DNA of 64,000 nucleotides from an uncultured Bacteroidota bacterium (GCA_903887415.1 CAISPO010000072.1:22185-86184); one strand, 5' to 3'. Shown: positions 28,804-37,651, counted from the first letter of the stretch. The notes: generated by a model not told the origin, from the letters alone. Program-made: numbers and translations.

Positions 28804-28831
28804 GCAGAGACGGCATGCATGCCGTCTCTAC
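28804..28831. repeat. Palindromic intergenic repeat, GTAGAGACG type, copy 4
   Basis: A 28-bp palindrome has arms AGAGACGGCATG / CATGCCGTCTCT, with one outer base differing between the arms. It lies between the LprI-like and DUF763 genes. Confidence 0.8.
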
Positions 28832-28895
28832 GCATTAAATACAGTTTATAACATCAAAAAGTCCGTAACTTTAAACAACACAAAATCGTTCCTTT

Positions 28896-30110
28896 ATGCC
28901 CGCCCGCTCTTATGCCGATATGCCGCTGCACTATGGCCAGGTTCCGCCATGGCTGTACCAGCGCATGAGCAAACTGGGCGTGGCTATTGTGGAGGCAATA
29001 GTGCAGGAGTATGGCAGGGGCGCGGTGCTGCAAAGGCTAAGCGACCCATTCTGGTTTCAGGCATTGGGTTGCGTACTGGGTATGGACTGGCACTCATCAG
29101 GCATCACCACTTCGGTGATGGGTGCGCTTAAACGCTCTGTGAATGAACGCGCCAAAGAGCTGGGCATCTATATATGCGGCGGAAAAGGTAAATACTCACG
29201 GGAAACGCCGGCAGAGCTAATACGCATAGCGGAACAAACCGGCCTGAATGGCGACCTGCTTGTGCTTAGCAGCAAGCTATCGGCAAAGGTGGACAACACT
29301 GCTATACAGGATGGTTACCAGCTATACCTCCACTCCTTTGTGCTCAGCAGCGATGGCGACTGGGCTGTGATACAGCAGGGCATGAATGGCGCTAATGGCA
29401 TGGCCCGCCGTTACCACTGGCACTCTCCCACGCTTTCCTCGTTTGTGGAGGAACCCCATAGCTTTATCTATGGAAAAAGCGAGGGACAGATCATAAACAT
29501 CACCGACAAAGGCGCGGACACAACCCGCACCGGCATACTGCAACTGGCACAAGAAAACCCGGAACGGCTGCTGCCCGAAATAAGAAAACTGGTAATGCCA
29601 TCGCACCATGATGTGAAAGCAAAAGATGTGGACATCAAACGGCTGGGCAGCATACTGGCGGTGGCCTACGAAAAGGAGCACCTGGATATGGAATCACTGC
29701 TACTACTGGAGGGCCTGGGGCCACGCACACTGCAATCGCTGGTGCTGGTGAGCGAAGTAATACATGGCACCCCCTCACGTTTTGACGACCCGGCACGGTT
29801 CTCATTTGCGCATGGCGGTAAGGATGGGCACCCATTCCCTGTGCCAACCTACGTATATGATGAAGCCATACAAACCCTTGAAAATGCCGTGAACCGGGCT
29901 AAGCTGGGTATCAATGACAAAAACGAAGCCATAAAAAACCTCTCAAAAGCTGCCCAGCGGCTGGAACAGGATTTCACACCCAACAACAATTTTGAGCAAC
30001 TGATAGAGCGGGAACGCCGTGATTCCTGGAAGTATGGCGGCAGAACCGTAATGGGTAAAGCTCAGCCACCTAAGAAGGCAAACGGCAGTTCGCAGTTGCA
30101 ATTGTTTTGA
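28896..30110 (+). CDS. DUF763 domain-containing protein
   Basis: The 404-residue protein has the DUF763 signature throughout: SYADMPLHYGQVPPWLYQRM at the N-terminus, DPFWFQALGCVLGMDWHSSG, YQLYLHSFVLSSDGDWAVIQQGMN and RYHWHS. The family is known from archaea and bacteria, but its biochemical function is unresolved to my knowledge. The segment LEGLGPRTLQSLVLVSEVIHG resembles a helix-hairpin-helix, so nucleic-acid binding is possible (inference). There is no signal peptide, so it is cytoplasmic. A box, TAACTTTA, lies 22 nt upstream of the ATG. The C-terminal tail (KKANGSSQLQLF) is low in conservation. Confidence 0.85.
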   Translation: MPARSYADMPLHYGQVPPWLYQRMSKLGVAIVEAIVQEYGRGAVLQRLSDPFWFQALGCVLGMDWHSSGITTSVMGALKRSVNERAKELGIYICGGKGKYSRETPAELIRIAEQTGLNGDLLVLSSKLSAKVDNTAIQDGYQLYLHSFVLSSDGDWAVIQQGMNGANGMARRYHWHSPTLSSFVEEPHSFIYGKSEGQIINITDKGADTTRTGILQLAQENPERLLPEIRKLVMPSHHDVKAKDVDIKRLGSILAVAYEKEHLDMESLLLLEGLGPRTLQSLVLVSEVIHGTPSRFDDPARFSFAHGGKDGHPFPVPTYVYDEAIQTLENAVNRAKLGINDKNEAIKNLSKAAQRLEQDFTPNNNFEQLIERERRDSWKYGGRTVMGKAQPPKKANGSSQLQLF

Positions 30111-30167
30111 TGCCCAGGAAAAATAAATCAGCTCAATTATGGTTTTTGACCAGCATTCGTTCTGAAG

Positions 30168-31007
30168 CTAAATGTATGGTTCCCCGGAACGAGGTCCCGA
30201 TTTTTTATCGGGAAGGGTCAGGGGTTTTCGGGACAGGCTCTTAACGATATGCTTTCCTATGCTAGTTAAAAAGAGGAATGGCAATAAGGGTAGAAACAAT
30301 AGATTCAGTTTCACCAGGCGCCTGTATGCCCGCATTTCACCCATTCGCATTTTCCATTTGTTGCCACTAATACCTCCCTGCGATGTAAATGCCCGGAATA
30401 TCTGTGTGAGCGGGATATTGATCATGTATATTTTATGCTTGTAGCCAACCTGAAGGCATAGATCCAGGTCTTCCATATAGCGCATAGTGGGCTCAAAACG
30501 GAATGCTGGTTTGTTCCGGATAACAACGCAGGATGTAGCAATGGGGTTACTCGGCAGCAGCTTTACAAATGGATACTTATACACAACTATATCTTCCGGC
30601 AGCTTTTTATCCATTATGTTGTCCTGTGTGTAAGGATGGTAGAACAGGGTAATGTCAGGCTTGGATAGCAGGATGGTATTCATAAGCATCAGCTTGTCCG
30701 GGTGCCAGGCATCATCTGCATCCAGGAACGCAATATAGTCGCCGGTAGAAACCTCCATGCCTTTGTTGCGGGCCGCTGAGCTGCCCTGGTTCACTATCTT
30801 TTGTATGAACATTACCTTGCCCGCGTACTTGTCCTGCACTATTTCATGGGTCTTGTCATTACTCGCATCGTCCACCACAATAATCTCCACTGGCGGGTAC
30901 GACTGTGCCAGCACCGAGTCGATAGCGCGCACTATGGTACCAGCGCCATTATAGACTGGGATGATAACACTGAATTTTATTCCACTATTTTGAACCGGTT
31001 CGCTCAT
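30168..31007 (-). CDS. Glycosyltransferase family 2
   Basis: This 279-residue GT-A fold enzyme has KFSVIIPVYNGAGTIVRAI, VEIIVVDDASNDKT and the DxD motif in GDYIAFLDADDAWHPDKL. It would transfer a sugar from a nucleotide-sugar donor in cell-surface polysaccharide synthesis. A hydrophobic stretch near residue 240 (LLFLPLLPFLFL) may attach it to the membrane. The last 15 or so residues (KPLTLPDKKSGPRSGEPYI) are encoded by a CCCGAT...ATCGGG hairpin repeat, so the C-terminus appears to have been rewritten by a repeat. Its start lies 9 bp after the stop of the upstream GT4 gene, so the two form an operon. Confidence 0.88.
   Translation of the reverse strand: MSEPVQNSGIKFSVIIPVYNGAGTIVRAIDSVLAQSYPPVEIIVVDDASNDKTHEIVQDKYAGKVMFIQKIVNQGSSAARNKGMEVSTGDYIAFLDADDAWHPDKLMLMNTILLSKPDITLFYHPYTQDNIMDKKLPEDIVVYKYPFVKLLPSNPIATSCVVIRNKPAFRFEPTMRYMEDLDLCLQVGYKHKIYMINIPLTQIFRAFTSQGGISGNKWKMRMGEMRAYRRLVKLNLLFLPLLPFLFLTSIGKHIVKSLSRKPLTLPDKKSGPRSGEPYI
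30195..30213. repeat. TCCCGAT / ATCGGGA hairpin repeat in the GT2 C-terminus
   Basis: The inverted repeat TCCCGATTTTTTATCGGGA lies inside the 3' end of the glycosyltransferase gene. It is related to the CCGAT palindromes at 14272 and 45141. Confidence 0.6.
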
Positions 31008-31016
31008 TAATACGCC

Positions 31017-32105
31017 CTATAGTTGTTTATAAATGTCCAATAATTTTTTCTCTTCTTCCTGCCAGCAATATTTTTCGCGGGCCAGTAGGCAGTTTTGCTG
31101 CAGCCCATGGTAGTAGCCCTCATCTTTCAGCAGTTTAGTTAGTTCGGCTGCAATAGTATCCGGTGTCGGGTTAGCGATAAGATCGGCTACCTCATATTGC
31201 TCATTGATGCGCTTGTACTCAGGGTACTTTATGCACAACTGCGGTACACCATAGTGCATGTAATCAAAAAAACGATTCGCCAGAGACAACCTGTTGCTAA
31301 GGCTGGTATCCTCAAACAAGGTTATGCCGATATAGGCCCTGATAGTATAGCCAGTCAATTCAGTAGGCGGCACATAACCTTTGAATACCACTTTGTCTGT
31401 CACGCCATATTGCTCTGCAAGCGCCTTAGCTTCCGCATAAAAATTGCCTTCGCCGCATACTATAAGCTGGGCATCTACATACTGCATGGCAGGTATAAGC
31501 TGCTCAAAACACCTGCCCACATTCACCCAGCCCTGGTAGAGTATGAACCGGTCTTTCTTTTCAGGTATCTCTACCGGTTTCAGAATGGTGGCATTGCGCA
31601 CCACGCCATAATTCACGCCGTACCTTTTCTTAAACTCATCTGCATAACACTCACCGATAGTATAGCCAACCCGGAAATGCGGCACAGTATGCTTGCCTAT
31701 CCAAGTCCACATTTTATGAACCGCGGGGCGGGAGATCACTTCCTTGAGGTCGGTAAATATCTCGTGGGCATCGTAAACCCTTTTTCTGCCGCGCAGCCTG
31801 GATGCATAATAAACCGGCAGTATAGTATCCAGATCTATGGCGCAGAGAATATCTGCCTTGCGAAAAAGAAGGAAGAAAAAAAGGTTGAGCCAGTAATGGA
31901 AATACATCAGCTTGCCATGCTCCACAATAATGGGCAGGCGCACCTGCTTGAACGGGCGCTCTGTAAGCGGTTTGCTTTTCTTTTTTTTAAAACCCACAAG
32001 CGTCACATCGTACCCTGCATTGGCCAGCGATGTGCAGATACGTATCATGCGCTGGTCGTAGTTGAGGTCGTTGGTAACGGTGCAGATTATTCTTTTAGGT
32101 GGCAT
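31017..32105 (-). CDS. Glycosyltransferase family 4-like
   Basis: This 362-residue GT-B fold enzyme has the N-terminal pattern RIICTVTNDLNYDQRMIRI (Rossmann half with donor/acceptor cleft) and, in the C-terminal half, LYQGWVNVGRCFEQLIPAM, LIVCGEGNFY, VVFKGYVPPTEL and the family's acidic segment near SNRLSLANRFFDYMHYGVPQL. A hydrophobic helix (YFHYWLNLFFFLLF) suggests membrane association. It should act in polysaccharide or glycolipid assembly together with the GT2 gene that follows. A box, TATCTTTA, lies about 12 nt upstream of the ATG. Confidence 0.85.
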   Translation of the reverse strand: MPPKRIICTVTNDLNYDQRMIRICTSLANAGYDVTLVGFKKKKSKPLTERPFKQVRLPIIVEHGKLMYFHYWLNLFFFLLFRKADILCAIDLDTILPVYYASRLRGRKRVYDAHEIFTDLKEVISRPAVHKMWTWIGKHTVPHFRVGYTIGECYADEFKKRYGVNYGVVRNATILKPVEIPEKKDRFILYQGWVNVGRCFEQLIPAMQYVDAQLIVCGEGNFYAEAKALAEQYGVTDKVVFKGYVPPTELTGYTIRAYIGITLFEDTSLSNRLSLANRFFDYMHYGVPQLCIKYPEYKRINEQYEVADLIANPTPDTIAAELTKLLKDEGYYHGLQQNCLLAREKYCWQEEEKKLLDIYKQL

Positions 32106-32418
32106 TTATTGGCTGTAAAGATAAGCCTAAAGCCTTATGTAGGGTCTGCTTAAAAAGTAAAGAATAATAGGAAAAACCCCGAAAGGGGTCAAATCTGAAT
32201 AGCCCCCTTCTCATCGGGGGCTATAGGCAAAGAAAATGACAACCCCGGGAGGGGTTGAATGTGGTAAACAAAATGAAGTGCAAGGTTTTAATAGACAAAA
32301 CATCAAATTCCTTGCATCTAAAAAACGAAGTATCACTTGAAACGCAAATCCGATAACGCTGCAATTTTCTCAGCAAGCCCTATCCAGATAGCAGCGCCCA
32401 TTTTGGGAGGTAATTATA
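32106..32418. other. Intergenic gap with three GC-rich hairpins
   Basis: This 313-bp gap lies between the glycosyltransferase operon and a small hypothetical gene. The left half holds three strong hairpins: ACCCCGAAAGGGGT (32176-32189), AGCCCCC / GGGGGCT (32201-32222) and CAACCCCGGGAGGGGTTG (32240-32257). The right half shows no structure or ORF that I can support. Confidence 0.6.
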
Positions 32419-32721
32419 TCAGGTTGTTTTGACCTTGGCACGTGCTTTTTTGATAGCTTCCACTGCCATGCATATCTCATAGTCCTCATGCTCCAGTGCA
32501 ATTCCCTCGCACAAAAAATTTAGGCTCCTGTCTGTAAGCTCCAGTTGATTTATGCGGGCTATCATATCGTTTGGAGACAGACTCATCAAAAAGACCCTGA
32601 GCTTTTCATTCGCATTTTTGGCATGTTTTTCCAATTCAAAAAGAGACTTTTTTGTTATTAGTATATCATCTTCTTCATCTTCGTAGTCTGTCCGTTGCAG
32701 ATTGTCACTATTGGGATTCAT
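32419..32721 (-). CDS. Small hypothetical protein
   Basis: This is a predicted small cytoplasmic protein with no recognised domain. I start it at the internal ATG giving MNPNSDNLQRTDYEDEEDD (100 residues). The frame is open further up to an ATG at 32808 (129 residues), but that extension (MAKWAAQGHARLTM) looks unlike the rest. The body is acidic at the start and then helical (LFELEKHAKNANEKLRVFLMSL, CEGIALEHEDYEICMAVEAIKKA), suggesting a small helical bundle. No signal peptide or neighbour explains its role. Confidence 0.5.
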   Translation of the reverse strand: MNPNSDNLQRTDYEDEEDDILITKKSLFELEKHAKNANEKLRVFLMSLSPNDMIARINQLELTDRSLNFLCEGIALEHEDYEICMAVEAIKKARAKVKTT

Positions 32722-32823
32722 GGTTAATATTTGTCTAACTGCAAGCATAACCATGCCACGATTAAACATAGTTAAGCGCGCATGACCCTGTGCAGCCCAT
32801 TTTGCCAACGTTCCTATACTCTA

Positions 32824-32889
32824 TAACAGGCGTTAAATGAATATAGTAGCTTGGCGAAGTTACTATATTCATTTATTCTCCACCTGTTA
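32824..32889 (-). terminator. Long hairpin after the M43 protease gene
   Basis: A perfect 14-bp inner stem (32835-32848 with 32861-32874, AAATGAATATAGTA / complement) sits inside an outer stem TAACAGG / CCTGTTA (32824-32830 with 32883-32889). It starts 11 bp after the protease stop codon. There is no long T-run, so it may act as a 3' stabiliser rather than a classical terminator. Confidence 0.55.
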
Positions 32890-32899
32890 TTGATCAGGA

Positions 32900-35134
32900 T
32901 CAATACACCACCAACTTCTGTGTCATGTTTACACCATCAACAGTAATGGTTACGAAATACATTCCTGCAGCCTGTGTGGCCGAACGTGATACGGATTCCT
33001 GCTGAATGCTGTTCGCAGTAAAAACCTTTGTGTTTTGATATACCAGTTTACCGGTAATATCTTTTATTGAATAGCTTACTGCGCCTGTATTGCCGGTCTT
33101 GAACACCATGCTAAAGCCATTGGAAGACGGGTTAGGGAATATATTAAATGAATTAGGCGATGCAGTTATTGCTTCTTTTATGCCTGCCGGGAAACCATCG
33201 AAGTACAGATTATCCAGGTACATATCATTGCCGGTATTGCCGGGGTGATAACGGAACCTGAAGAAGGTCTGCGCATTGCGAAAACTTGAGGGAATATTAA
33301 TAGCGCGGGGCACCCAGGTAGTTGCGGAGTTAGGAACAAATTCGGTACCGTAATTTCCGTTATTATCAAGCCTTGTACTTCCGTAGCCACCGATCCTGTA
33401 CCATGTGCCGCCGCCATTAATGCTTACATCAACTTCCATTGAATCATCTACGGTAGTAGTTCCTCCTGCGATATTGTGATTGGTGTATGCGGCAGTAGTA
33501 AAGAAATTCAGGTACAGGTTATCTGTACTTGTGGAAAGGTTGAATGCAGGCGTATAAAAGTCATCGTGGTCGCCAACTGCGTTGCCGGTGATCCTGTCGG
33601 ATGAGTCATATGAGCGGTAACGGATACAGGAATTATCGCCAATGCCGGCGCCGGTATAGAATTGCCATTTGAACTGGTTGTTATAAAAATTCATCATTGG
33701 CCAGTTGCTGATATCGCTTGCATTTGAGAAATTCTGTGTATATCCCATACCGCCCACGGTCGTTGTGTCTGCAACATACACGGCCTGCGTATTTACTATT
33801 GTATTACTACCGGCATTAGAGGTAGCTGTCAGCGATACAGTAACCCAGCCAGGTACAGAGAACTGGTTAGTTACAGTTGACATGCTTGTGGAAGTGGGAG
33901 TTGTTGCACCATTTGAAAACGACCAGGAAACACCGGATACTGTATCATTCCAGCTTGCATTGCGGAAAACAAAGCTCGATGAATTATTGAAAGTAAGGAA
34001 ATAAGCCCTTGCATCGGATGTAGGGCCTGTGCCCCTGTTCATAATAAAATCAGCAACCGGGGGAAGATCTGGCATAGGAGCCAGAGCGCCGGTAGCTGCC
34101 AGGTTAGCAGTAGTATAAAGATTGTTTCTGCCGGCAGTAGCGCTGGTAAGCGCTGTGCGCATACGGGCAGCCTGTCCCTTAGTAAACATTTTAGAGCAGT
34201 AAGTATAGTCCATTATGTTCTGCGAGTTAGCCGTGTCGGGATAGTTTACTATAGAATCCAGCACACCGTGCGAATCCATATAAGTAACCATATACCCGGT
34301 AGCGCAAGCAGTATCGTAAAGGGCAGCGGGCGTGCAGCCTGATGGGTTGTGGCCCTTCGTAGGGGGAGTATCATCCACATGATCGGTACCGCCGCAGGCC
34401 ACACCGGGATTATTTGTATTGCCCCAGGGATGATAAAGATTCATAACATGTCCCATTTCGTGGGGTACGGTTTTGGCAACAGAAACATCAGATACGCTTA
34501 CATAACTGGAAAGACAAATAATACCATCATAATAAGGCTCAAAAACCGCGGATGAGGGAAAATAAGCATAGGCCGCAACACCCACGTCTTCTGCGCCGAA
34601 AGTGCCGATGAACCAGATATTTACGTACTTGTTAGGAGGCCATTGATTGAATTTCGCCTCATCATCAGCCGCAGCCGTAAGATACGACTGGAAACGGACG
34701 ATACCTTTTGTGGGGTTGCCGTTGGGGTCTTTGGTAGCCAGGTGCAGCCTCATGCCGGGTTTGCCCACGTAGGGCACAAACGTAGGGATCACATCCGCGG
34801 TATCCGCATTCTCTTTCATATATACTACCGTCCAGTATTGGGCAGCATCGTAGAGAACAGTATCACTAAGGTTCTCATCACCGTAATCGTGGATAACATG
34901 GATAACAATAGGAACATCATAGATAGTTGTGTCGGCAGCAGCGGTTGTCCTTTCGGCCATGCGCTTGCCCAGTTGCTCTTCAAACGCTTTTTCATACCCG
35001 GCAAGCTGGGGGTATTTGGCCAGCAATTTGCGGTAATGCTCGTCTGAACTGCATGGCTGCGCTTCAGACTGCGCACGTCCTATCCCTGCTATACATAATA
35101 TAGCGGCTACAATAAAAATAAACCTACTGAACAT
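32900..35134 (-). CDS. M43 (pappalysin-like) zinc metalloprotease with T9SS type A sorting domain
   Basis: I start it at MFSRFIFIVAAILCIAGIG (744 residues), because the longer ORF to 35260 puts 42 non-signal residues before a clean signal peptide. The catalytic domain has the metzincin zinc motif HEMGHVMNLYH (residues 225-235) and a Met-turn region NIMDYTYCSKMFTKGQ. Both fit M43 pappalysin-like secreted proteases, which often have a paired-Cys loop (CGGTDHVDDTPPT) as here. A PKD-like domain (GVSWSFSNGATTPTS) and a second beta domain follow. The C-terminal 80 residues (FNIFPNPSSNGFSM ... GMYFVTITVDG ... QKLVVY) are a type A sorting domain. It should be secreted or displayed and digest extracellular protein. 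Confidence 0.9.
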   Translation of the reverse strand: MFSRFIFIVAAILCIAGIGRAQSEAQPCSSDEHYRKLLAKYPQLAGYEKAFEEQLGKRMAERTTAAADTTIYDVPIVIHVIHDYGDENLSDTVLYDAAQYWTVVYMKENADTADVIPTFVPYVGKPGMRLHLATKDPNGNPTKGIVRFQSYLTAAADDEAKFNQWPPNKYVNIWFIGTFGAEDVGVAAYAYFPSSAVFEPYYDGIICLSSYVSVSDVSVAKTVPHEMGHVMNLYHPWGNTNNPGVACGGTDHVDDTPPTKGHNPSGCTPAALYDTACATGYMVTYMDSHGVLDSIVNYPDTANSQNIMDYTYCSKMFTKGQAARMRTALTSATAGRNNLYTTANLAATGALAPMPDLPPVADFIMNRGTGPTSDARAYFLTFNNSSSFVFRNASWNDTVSGVSWSFSNGATTPTSTSMSTVTNQFSVPGWVTVSLTATSNAGSNTIVNTQAVYVADTTTVGGMGYTQNFSNASDISNWPMMNFYNNQFKWQFYTGAGIGDNSCIRYRSYDSSDRITGNAVGDHDDFYTPAFNLSTSTDNLYLNFFTTAAYTNHNIAGGTTTVDDSMEVDVSINGGGTWYRIGGYGSTRLDNNGNYGTEFVPNSATTWVPRAINIPSSFRNAQTFFRFRYHPGNTGNDMYLDNLYFDGFPAGIKEAITASPNSFNIFPNPSSNGFSMVFKTGNTGAVSYSIKDITGKLVYQNTKVFTANSIQQESVSRSATQAAGMYFVTITVDGVNMTQKLVVY

Positions 35135-35274
35135 GAGAATTTTGAATTGAATAAAAATGAGTGCGCAATATAGCAATTTTTTGGTTATCAGCGAAAATGA
35201 CTTAGTTCTGCACTGGTATGTCTTAGACCAATAAAAAGCCTCAAAGTTTAAAAATTGCAATAAATAACGTGTTT

Positions 35275-35844
35275 CTAAAAAGAAACGCGGTCGTAAATGT
35301 CTTTTAAAGGAAGCAGCATATCAATACTGTTTATGGGCAGCACCTCATTTATGCCGTCAATTTCCGTTATTTTCCAACTGCGGTCTTCTTCGAGGCGTAT
35401 TATTTCGGCATGATAGCTATTAGAGTCAATAAGAATGTATTCTTTTAAGGAAGGAATTTTCTGGTAATAAAAGTATTTATAGCCCCTGTCGTTTTGCTCT
35501 GTGCTCTTGCTCATTACTTCGATAACGACTGATGGATTGGTAATCGTGTCGAAACGATCGTCTTTCAGCTCTGTTTCACCACAAACTATAGTTACATCCG
35601 GGTACATATAGGATTCAAAAAGGGAAGTGGCAATCCGAAGGTCAGAAGGATATACCCTGCATGGATTATTTTTAAGAAAACCGTGCAGTTCGCCAATTAG
35701 ATTGCTGACAATGAGATTATGTTTTTCGGTATTGCCAGCCATTGCGACAACTTCTCCATTGAAATACTCGTGCTTCTCCCTGGAATTAACTTCCAAAGCG
35801 AAATACTCCTCAGGTGAAACATATTTTGGTACAAGGTAAGCCAT
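35275..35844 (-). CDS. Uma2-family (DUF820) putative restriction-like endonuclease
   Basis: The 189-residue protein has the Uma2 core: SPEEYFALEVNSREKHEYFNGEVVAMAG, then YPDVTIVCGE, PSVVIEVMSKSTEQNDRGYKYFYYQ and YILIDSNSYHAEI. The pattern E...D...E.x.S (PD-(D/E)XK-like) suggests a nuclease fold. The family is abundant in cyanobacteria and some Bacteroidota, and its cellular role is not established. It lies between the M43 protease and tRNA-Gly on the same strand, only 33 bp after the tRNA, so it could be read from the tRNA promoter. Confidence 0.85.
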   Translation of the reverse strand: MAYLVPKYVSPEEYFALEVNSREKHEYFNGEVVAMAGNTEKHNLIVSNLIGELHGFLKNNPCRVYPSDLRIATSLFESYMYPDVTIVCGETELKDDRFDTITNPSVVIEVMSKSTEQNDRGYKYFYYQKIPSLKEYILIDSNSYHAEIIRLEEDRSWKITEIDGINEVLPINSIDMLLPLKDIYDRVSF

Positions 35845-35877
35845 ATCAAACTCCCTGGAGAAATAAAAAAATCAAAG

Positions 35878-35950
35878 AGCGGAAGACGAGACTCGAACCC
35901 GCGACCCTCAGCTTGGGAAGCTGATGCTCTACCAACTGAGCTACTTCCGC
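35878..35950 (-). tRNA. tRNA-Gly (anticodon CCC)
   Basis: The 73-nt gene folds as a cloverleaf: acceptor GCGGAAG / CTTCCGC, D-arm with AGTTGGTAGAGC, anticodon arm CAGC-TTCCCAA-GCTG (anticodon CCC) and T-arm with GGTTCGAGTC. The discriminator is U, as usual for glycine. CCA is not encoded. Confidence 0.95.
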
Positions 35951-35979
35951 TTATTGCCGTAAAAATAGGCTTTTTAGCT

Positions 35980-36756
35980 TTATCTGAACCAAGTTTTTGA
36001 AGTAGTACAAAAAAAGTACCCTTCTGCACTGGATTCAAACCACCTATCATAACAAAAATAATACGTTTTATCGCCCAGTTTTATAGCAGGAAAACCATAA
36101 CCCGTCATTTTAATTGGAAAATCAAGTTGATGCAGATATCCGTTATAATAATCCGCTGCATTATATCTGTTATAATACAGGTCCAGTGTGTCAAAATGCG
36201 GGACTGCATTAAAAAAAACTTTGTCTTGTTCGCTAAACTTCAGCCTTATCGTCTTACGGATATGCTTTTGAACTCCCGATACGTCATCCCAGTGCGTGTC
36301 ACGTATTGATAGCTTCATCCGGTAATTCGGCTTTTTTCGTTTCTCGGAAACAGAACCAATAACCTCGTACACCGGAGTCGGCTCCGTGTGACGCCGTGCA
36401 TATATTCGTTTGCTGGGTATATGCAATGCCGCATATACCTTCTTGTTTTGTATGCATATCAGCAATAAACACTGACTTGTAATCTCTCCCCGAAAAGTGG
36501 GCAAATCATAAGTTACCGCAGCAAAATTTTTATTGAGCAAGCTAACCGTTATTTCGCCAGAGTATTCATTGGGGACGTAAAGGGTATCACAATTGCTTGC
36601 AACCATGAATGTTCTACCACCATTCTCATTTTTACATATCACAACCTCTTCCTGCGTACCTTCTAAAGACTCAATGGAAAAGGTTTGTCCATATGCGATA
36701 AAGTTTATGAAAAGGAAGGATAAGAAGGTTATTGCAAAAAGTTTTATTACAGACAT
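35980..36756 (-). CDS. Hypothetical secreted protein next to tRNA-Gly
   Basis: The 258-residue protein has a signal peptide (about 1-23, hydrophobic LFAITFLSFLFINFIAYGQ). The mature part has three or four cysteines, mixed beta/charged stretches and a C-terminus rich in aromatics (YYFCYDRWFESSAEGYFFC). I recognise no family. It is placed exactly between tRNA-Gly and a 13-bp partial copy of the tRNA 5' end with its upstream sequence (36769-36800), so it may have been inserted there. It is visibly more AT-rich than the flanking genes. Confidence 0.7.
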   Translation of the reverse strand: MSVIKLFAITFLSFLFINFIAYGQTFSIESLEGTQEEVVICKNENGGRTFMVASNCDTLYVPNEYSGEITVSLLNKNFAAVTYDLPTFRGEITSQCLLLICIQNKKVYAALHIPSKRIYARRHTEPTPVYEVIGSVSEKRKKPNYRMKLSIRDTHWDDVSGVQKHIRKTIRLKFSEQDKVFFNAVPHFDTLDLYYNRYNAADYYNGYLHQLDFPIKMTGYGFPAIKLGDKTYYFCYDRWFESSAEGYFFCTTSKTWFR

Positions 36757-36768
36757 TTTCTATCGGGA

Positions 36769-36800
36769 GAGTTACTTCCGCTTGTTACCTTAAAATTAGG
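36769..36800 (-). repeat. Partial copy of the tRNA-Gly 5' end and its upstream region
   Basis: On the minus strand GCGGAAGTAACTC repeats the first 13 nt of the tRNA (GCGGAAGTAGCTC) with one mismatch. The 20 or so nt before it also resemble the tRNA's own upstream sequence. It lies just outside the start of the 258-residue gene. Confidence 0.6.
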
Positions 36801-36848
36801 GTTTTCTTTGGAAATTCAAGTTCCAACATAAAAAAATGACTCGCTATT

Positions 36849-37616
36849 TTACTCCACCACAAACACCTTCCCACCATTAAAATCCCTATGCTCCCCATAT
36901 TTCACATACCCTAGCTGGTTGGTGAGCATGCGCGTATTGCCTATTTTAAATTCAGGGATATTGCAGTGGTGGTGGCCATATATCCCGCAGTCGATGCCGG
37001 AGGTATCTATAAAGTCATAAAGCTCGGAGGCAAAGGCCTGGTTGAGGACATCGGCTTTATATTTTTCCGGGTAGTGCATGAAGGTGGGCACGTGATGCGT
37101 CATTACTATTTTATTTGCTGTTCCGGCATCGGCTAACGCCTGCTCTATAAATTTGAGGCAGGCTTCATACAGGCTGTTGTATGTAGGTATGTTTAGTTTA
37201 CCACGTCCATTATTGATCACATGAAAATCGCTCATGGCGCGTGTTATCGCGAGTTCATCTGCAGGGTTTATGCGGCTCCAGAGGGTGGAGCATATCAGGG
37301 TAACATCTTCAATGGCAATGCTGGTGTTGTTTACCAGGAAAACATTATCCCTTATTGGCTCCATCACTACCCCGTTCCTGCGGGCAATATCAGACCCATA
37401 ATATTCGTGGTTGCCGGGTATCCAGTAGGCAGCCTTAAAATTGCGGGAGACAAAATCGAAAAAATAGTTATGCTGATCCAGCACTGCAAAGGGCACAATA
37501 TCGCCGGCAAGTAACAATATATCTCCTTTTACCTCCAGCGGATATCTACGTACTAATCTGCTATTCAAGTCAAACTCCAGGTGCAGGTCTGAGCAATACT
37601 GTATTGTTAGGGGCAT
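36849..37616 (-). CDS. Calcineurin-like metallophosphoesterase
   Basis: The 255-residue protein has all the metallophosphoesterase metal-binding motifs: SDLHLEF (D-x-H), LLAGDIV (GD), IPGNHEYYG (GNHE), VMTHHVP (H) and YGHHHCN (GHxH). The fold binds two metal ions and hydrolyses phosphomono- or phosphodiesters. This subfamily has no fixed substrate. There is no signal peptide, so it is cytoplasmic. The gene is followed after 35 bp on its 5' side by the DsbA-like gene, which runs in the same direction upstream. Confidence 0.9.
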   Translation of the reverse strand: MPLTIQYCSDLHLEFDLNSRLVRRYPLEVKGDILLLAGDIVPFAVLDQHNYFFDFVSRNFKAAYWIPGNHEYYGSDIARRNGVVMEPIRDNVFLVNNTSIAIEDVTLICSTLWSRINPADELAITRAMSDFHVINNGRGKLNIPTYNSLYEACLKFIEQALADAGTANKIVMTHHVPTFMHYPEKYKADVLNQAFASELYDFIDTSGIDCGIYGHHHCNIPEFKIGNTRMLTNQLGYVKYGEHRDFNGGKVFVVE

Positions 37617-37651
37617 TCCGGCAATCGTTTATTTTTGCTACTGTTCATAAA

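Noticed and set aside
31197..32153. A 318-codon plus-strand ORF over the GT4-like gene
   Set aside because: The opposite strand encodes a recognisable glycosyltransferase with conserved motifs throughout; this frame has none.
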